Shown here: positions 5,577-8,238 of the stretch, piece after piece
Layout of the letters: each line of letters starts with the position of its first letter
Position numbering within the stretch: position 1 is the stretch's first letter
NCBI GenBank assembly: GCA_964556885.1
Contig: CAZKYP010000143.1
Coordinates: forward strand, 1 to 8,238
Length of the DNA: 8,238 nt
Source of the DNA: CAZKYP01 sp964556885
GTDB taxonomy: Bacteria > Planctomycetota > Phycisphaerae > Sedimentisphaerales > Anaerobacaceae
Reading direction: 5' to 3'
Position numbers and translations under genes: made by a program
Notes under the pieces: generated by a model
The model's database searches: none
Told to the model about the DNA's origin: nothing
Seen by the model: only the letters and a program-made list of their open reading frames with translations

Positions 5577-5582
5577 TGTATT

Positions 5583-7349
5583 ATGAGTAGAAAAGTGGTC
5601 ATGCTTATTTCTTTTGTTCTTATGTTAATATTAGCCGGTAACGCCCCGGCCGCTGTATTGGTGTGGGATAATGGCGGCACCAGCAACTTATGGAGCGAAC
5701 CGACAAATTGGGACTTGGATATTATACCGACATCGGCTGATACGGCACAGATATTCCTTGCTGACGCGAATTGTGTCATTGACGCGACTGTAAACGCCGA
5801 GTGTTTAACTGTGCAAGTCGGTGGAGGCAGCAGCGAAGGAATCTGCTACCTGGATATGACCGGCGGCACACTTACGATGGACGGCAACCTCAGTATCGCT
5901 GAGGCGGCAAACAGCGAAGCCGTTATGGTTATTAGTGGCGGTGTCGCAAACATGGGTACCGTAAATAGTACCAACGGCAGACTGAGGGTCGGCTACAGCG
6001 GAACGGGCACCCTTATCATGACCGGCGGCGAGCTGAACGTCTATGATAAAATCGAGATTGGCAGACAGGCCAGCGGTGTCGGTACCGTTTATGTATACGG
6101 TGGAACTATGAATTTCTCTGGTAACTCGACCGACCTTGAGCTTGGAACAAACGGAAATGGTGCTATATACCAATACGGCGGAGTTATCAATGTTCAGGAT
6201 AATATCAAATTAACCCAGACTAATCCTGCAAGTGTTGCCCGCCTGTATTTGTATGGTGGAGTTATGACTGCCGGCAATCTCCGTGATCCGGCACAGGTTC
6301 TGGGAGATGCTCTGATGGATATTACGGAAGGTAGCCTTGCTTTACCCGGCGATTACACGGAAATTGCTAATACATATCTCAACAATGGATGGATAACAGC
6401 TTATGGCGGTCTGGGTATAGTAGATATTACCTATTCGGAAGACCTGAATCAGACCATAATAACAGGTATTCCGCTCAATCTGGAACATGCCCAGTTGCCT
6501 AATCCCAAGAACGGTGCGATAGAAGTGCCCAGAGATGTCGTTCTGAGTTTCAGACCGGGAGAGCTTGCCACTGCACATAACGTGTTCATCGGCACTAATG
6601 CCGACGATGTGAACAATGCTACCCTCGATGATCCGCTTGGTGTCACCATAGGCCAGAATCTGGATGTCGCAGCTTACGATCCGCCCGGACTTCTGGACTA
6701 CGGACAGACATATTACTGGCGAGTCGATGAGATTAACGACTCTGACGCTAATAGTCCGTGGAAAGGCGATGTGTGGAGCTTTACAGTGCTCAATTACCCG
6801 ATTGTCATAGATGACTTCGAGGACTACAACGATTATCCGCCGAACGAGATCTGGAACACATGGATTGATGGATATGGTGTGGCGACCAATGGGGCCACCT
6901 CGGGTTATCCCGATCCTGATTTTAATGCCGGTGGGCATTATATGGAGACCGAAATTGTTCGCAGCGGCTTACAGTCGATGCCTATATTCTATGACAACGC
7001 TGTTGGTCTGTCGGAAGTGACCAGGACCCTGAATGCCGCTATGCGTAACTGGACCAGTGACGGTGTTGTTACATTGACACTGTTTTACTATGGCAATGCG
7101 GACAATGCCGTCGAGCCGATGTACGTTGCACTCAACGGCAGTGCTGTTGTTGTCAATCCCGATGCGAATGCGACTTTGGCCGCCGACTGGACGCAGTGGG
7201 ATATTCCATTGCAGTCTTTCGCCGATAAGGGCGTGAATCTTACGAATGTCAGCTCGATATCGATTGGTCTCGGCAACAAGGCCGCACCGCAACCCGGCGG
7301 CGGCTCCGGCCATATATTTGTCGACGACATCCGTTTGTATCTACCGTAG
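5583..7349 (+). CDS. Secreted modular protein: beta-solenoid repeats, Fn3-like domain, C-terminal jelly-roll-like domain
   Basis: A 588-aa exported protein. Residues 1-24 are a signal peptide (VVMLISFVLMLILAGNAPAA). Mature residues 25-60 (WDNGG...LWSEPTNWD) begin a beta-solenoid like the autotransporter-type strand repeats. Its turns carry Gly-Gly pairs at 94, 119, 148, 173, 199 and 225, about 26 residues apart, in motifs such as MTGGTLTM, MTGGELNV and YGGVINV. Residues about 305-402 form an Fn3-like domain (NPKNGA, then YGQTYYWRVDEIN and WKGDVWSFTV). Residues 406-588 begin VIDDFEDYND and end FVDDIRLYLP, a beta-sandwich-like domain that I know from Phycisphaerae surface proteins and that may bind carbohydrate. 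No catalytic motif, PEP-CTERM tail or LPXTG signal is visible. It has its own SD and terminator, so it is monocistronic. A decayed paralogue lies 0.5 kb upstream. Role: extracellular adhesion or polysaccharide binding, inferred only. Confidence 0.85.
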   Translation: MSRKVVMLISFVLMLILAGNAPAAVLVWDNGGTSNLWSEPTNWDLDIIPTSADTAQIFLADANCVIDATVNAECLTVQVGGGSSEGICYLDMTGGTLTMDGNLSIAEAANSEAVMVISGGVANMGTVNSTNGRLRVGYSGTGTLIMTGGELNVYDKIEIGRQASGVGTVYVYGGTMNFSGNSTDLELGTNGNGAIYQYGGVINVQDNIKLTQTNPASVARLYLYGGVMTAGNLRDPAQVLGDALMDITEGSLALPGDYTEIANTYLNNGWITAYGGLGIVDITYSEDLNQTIITGIPLNLEHAQLPNPKNGAIEVPRDVVLSFRPGELATAHNVFIGTNADDVNNATLDDPLGVTIGQNLDVAAYDPPGLLDYGQTYYWRVDEINDSDANSPWKGDVWSFTVLNYPIVIDDFEDYNDYPPNEIWNTWIDGYGVATNGATSGYPDPDFNAGGHYMETEIVRSGLQSMPIFYDNAVGLSEVTRTLNAAMRNWTSDGVVTLTLFYYGNADNAVEPMYVALNGSAVVVNPDANATLAADWTQWDIPLQSFADKGVNLTNVSSISIGLGNKAAPQPGGGSGHIFVDDIRLYLP

Positions 7350-7403
7350 TAGTAAATAAAGATAGCGAACAATCTATCTGTCGTTGTCATATAAGTTAAT
7401 TCA

Positions 7404-7441
7404 GGGCTTGTGTCGATTCGCTTGACACAGGCCCTTTTTTT
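7404..7441 (+). terminator. Strong intrinsic terminator of the secreted-protein gene
   Basis: GGGCTTGTGTC (7404-7414) pairs with GACACAGGCCC (7424-7434), an 11-bp stem with one G-T pair and a 9-nt loop. Seven T residues follow (7435-7441). It lies 54 bp after the stop codon and isolates the gene from the following dehydrogenase. Confidence 0.92.
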
Positions 7442-7504
7442 GATCGGTAGTTGGCAGGAAAACCATAGCGAGCCGGAAGATTATCTGATAAACTGCCCGT
7501 TGAT

Positions 7505-8238
7505 ATGAAAAGCAGCCTTTTCGATTTATCAGGCAAGACGGCATTGGTGACCGGCGGCGGCAGAGGTATTGGTTTTGCCATTGCCAAAGGACTGGCCGAA
7601 TATGGAGCGGATATTGCCCTTATCGCTCGTACCGAAGAGCAGCTCGAAACCGCCAAAGAACAAATTCAAACCGAAACCAACAAAACAGTCCATATCTTTC
7701 CATTCGACATCCGGAACCTGGATGCGATAGAAGGTCTGTTCGAAGAAATCATCTCCGCGACCGGCGGCGTAGATATCCTGGTCAATTGTGCCGGTACAAC
7801 CATCCGCGGGCCGAGCGAAGATGTAACTCTGGAAACCTGGAACGAGGTAATTGAGGTGAATCTTACCGCCGCTTTTATCATGTCGCAGTCCTTTTGCCGT
7901 CACCGAAAAAAAGTCAATCAGGGCGGAAATATAATCAATATCGGCTCGCTTGCCTGCCACGGAGCGAGGCCGACAATAGCCGCATACTCTTCCAGCAAGG
8001 GCGGCCTGCTCATGCTGACAAAAACTCTCGCGGTCGAGTGGGCGAAGTATAATATCAACGTTAACGCGATCGGCCCGGGCTACATAGCCACTGAGCTTAT
8101 CGAGCCTCTCAAGGCCGACGAGGATTTCAACCGGTGGGTCCTTTCGAAGACGCCGCTGGCCCGATGGGGCGAACCCAAAGATCTCATTGGAGCGGCCGTC
8201 CTGCTCGCATCCAAAGCCGGCGATTTCATCACCGGCCA
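7505..8238 (+). CDS. SDR family NAD(P)-dependent oxidoreductase, gluconate 5-dehydrogenase-like (partial)
   Basis: A classical short-chain dehydrogenase/reductase, cut by the right edge after 244 codons; the usual length is about 250-260 aa, so only the end is missing. The Rossmann nucleotide site is T16-GGGRGI-G23. NCAG at 94-97 is the NNAG motif with a Cys. The catalytic tetrad is complete: N119, S148, Y161 and K165 (YSSSK). PGYIAT (191-196) follows, and then TPLARWGEPKDLIGAAVLLA (217-236). The N-terminal LFDLSGKTALVTG and the 'RWGEP.DLIGAA.LLAS' region resemble the gluconate 5-dehydrogenase / KduD-type sugar dehydrogenases. Substrate prediction within SDRs is unreliable. It probably acts in the cytoplasm, oxidising or reducing a sugar acid or similar alcohol with NAD(P). 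The ATG at 7505 fits the family N-terminus, but I see no SD at a useful distance. It follows the terminator at 7404-7441 and so needs its own promoter, which I could not identify. Confidence 0.92.
   Translation, partial: MKSSLFDLSGKTALVTGGGRGIGFAIAKGLAEYGADIALIARTEEQLETAKEQIQTETNKTVHIFPFDIRNLDAIEGLFEEIISATGGVDILVNCAGTTIRGPSEDVTLETWNEVIEVNLTAAFIMSQSFCRHRKKVNQGGNIINIGSLACHGARPTIAAYSSSKGGLLMLTKTLAVEWAKYNINVNAIGPGYIATELIEPLKADEDFNRWVLSKTPLARWGEPKDLIGAAVLLASKAGDFITG

Larger units (their letters stand above)
4738..5582. other. 845-bp region with no intact gene, between divergent genes
   Basis: The stretch separates the minus-strand lipoprotein operon from the plus-strand secreted protein and is AT-rich. 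It contains the items listed separately: a weak minus-strand promoter and leader hairpins (4758-4829), a decayed plus-strand coding remnant (4864-5055), an orphan terminator (5116-5148), a possible promoter (5219-5248) and a second terminator (5456-5480). An open frame on the minus strand at 5024-5320 is not believed, because it crosses the remnant and the terminator, has no SD, and resembles no protein I recognise. Confidence 0.7.

Noticed and set aside
5526..5582. Upstream TTG start extending the secreted protein by 19 codons
   Set aside because: There is no SD at the TTG, and the ATG at 5583 has GGAGG 6 nt upstream directly followed by a normal signal peptide.
1..8238. CRISPR array, tRNA, rRNA, insertion sequence or phage genes
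   Set aside because: No evenly spaced short direct repeats, tRNA-like cloverleaf, rRNA-like stretch, transposase or phage motif was seen. The only long periodic DNA is the coding repeat of the solenoid gene.

Overview
The window looks like part of a Planctomycetota chromosome, most likely from the Phycisphaerae / Sedimentisphaerales side. Three things support this: a secreted seven-bladed propeller fused to a diheme cytochrome next to an HzsA-like (hydrazine synthase alpha-like) PD40 protein; a secreted protein with the 'YYWRVDE...WSF' Fn3-like domain and the 'IDDFEDY...VDDIRLY' C-terminal domain, both of which I associate with that group; and DUF4097 lipoprotein paralogues. The lineage is an inference from protein style, as there is no marker gene.

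Layout. Bases 1-4737 are all on the minus strand. Read in transcription order they hold two paralogous DUF4097-type solenoid lipoproteins (4737-3886 and 3854-2670, 31 bp apart), a 137-bp spacer packed with overlapping inverted repeats, a 619-aa propeller/diheme cytochrome (2532-673), and 12 bp later the start of an HzsA-related PD40 protein (660-<1) that runs off the left edge. Bases 4738-5582 hold no intact gene. They contain a candidate promoter and leader for the minus-strand operon, a decayed plus-strand remnant of a secreted protein paralogous to the next gene, its orphan terminator, and a possible small transcript with its own promoter and terminator. The plus strand then carries a 588-aa secreted modular protein (5583-7349), a strong intrinsic terminator (7404-7441), and an SDR oxidoreductase (7505->8238) cut by the right edge.

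How the genes may work together. The propeller/diheme cytochrome and the HzsA-like protein are clearly co-transcribed. They repeat, at the level of domains and gene order, the beta/gamma (propeller plus diheme peroxidase-like) and alpha subunits of anammox hydrazine synthase, with beta and gamma fused. This makes an uncharacterised periplasmic redox complex the most interesting hypothesis here. It is not evidence of anammox. The solenoid lipoproteins probably form a separate surface module: one has a ladder of alternating SSG and SYG turns, the other a ladder of HNG turns. The plus-strand genes look like unrelated accessory functions (a secreted adhesin- or carbohydrate-binding-like protein and a sugar-type dehydrogenase).
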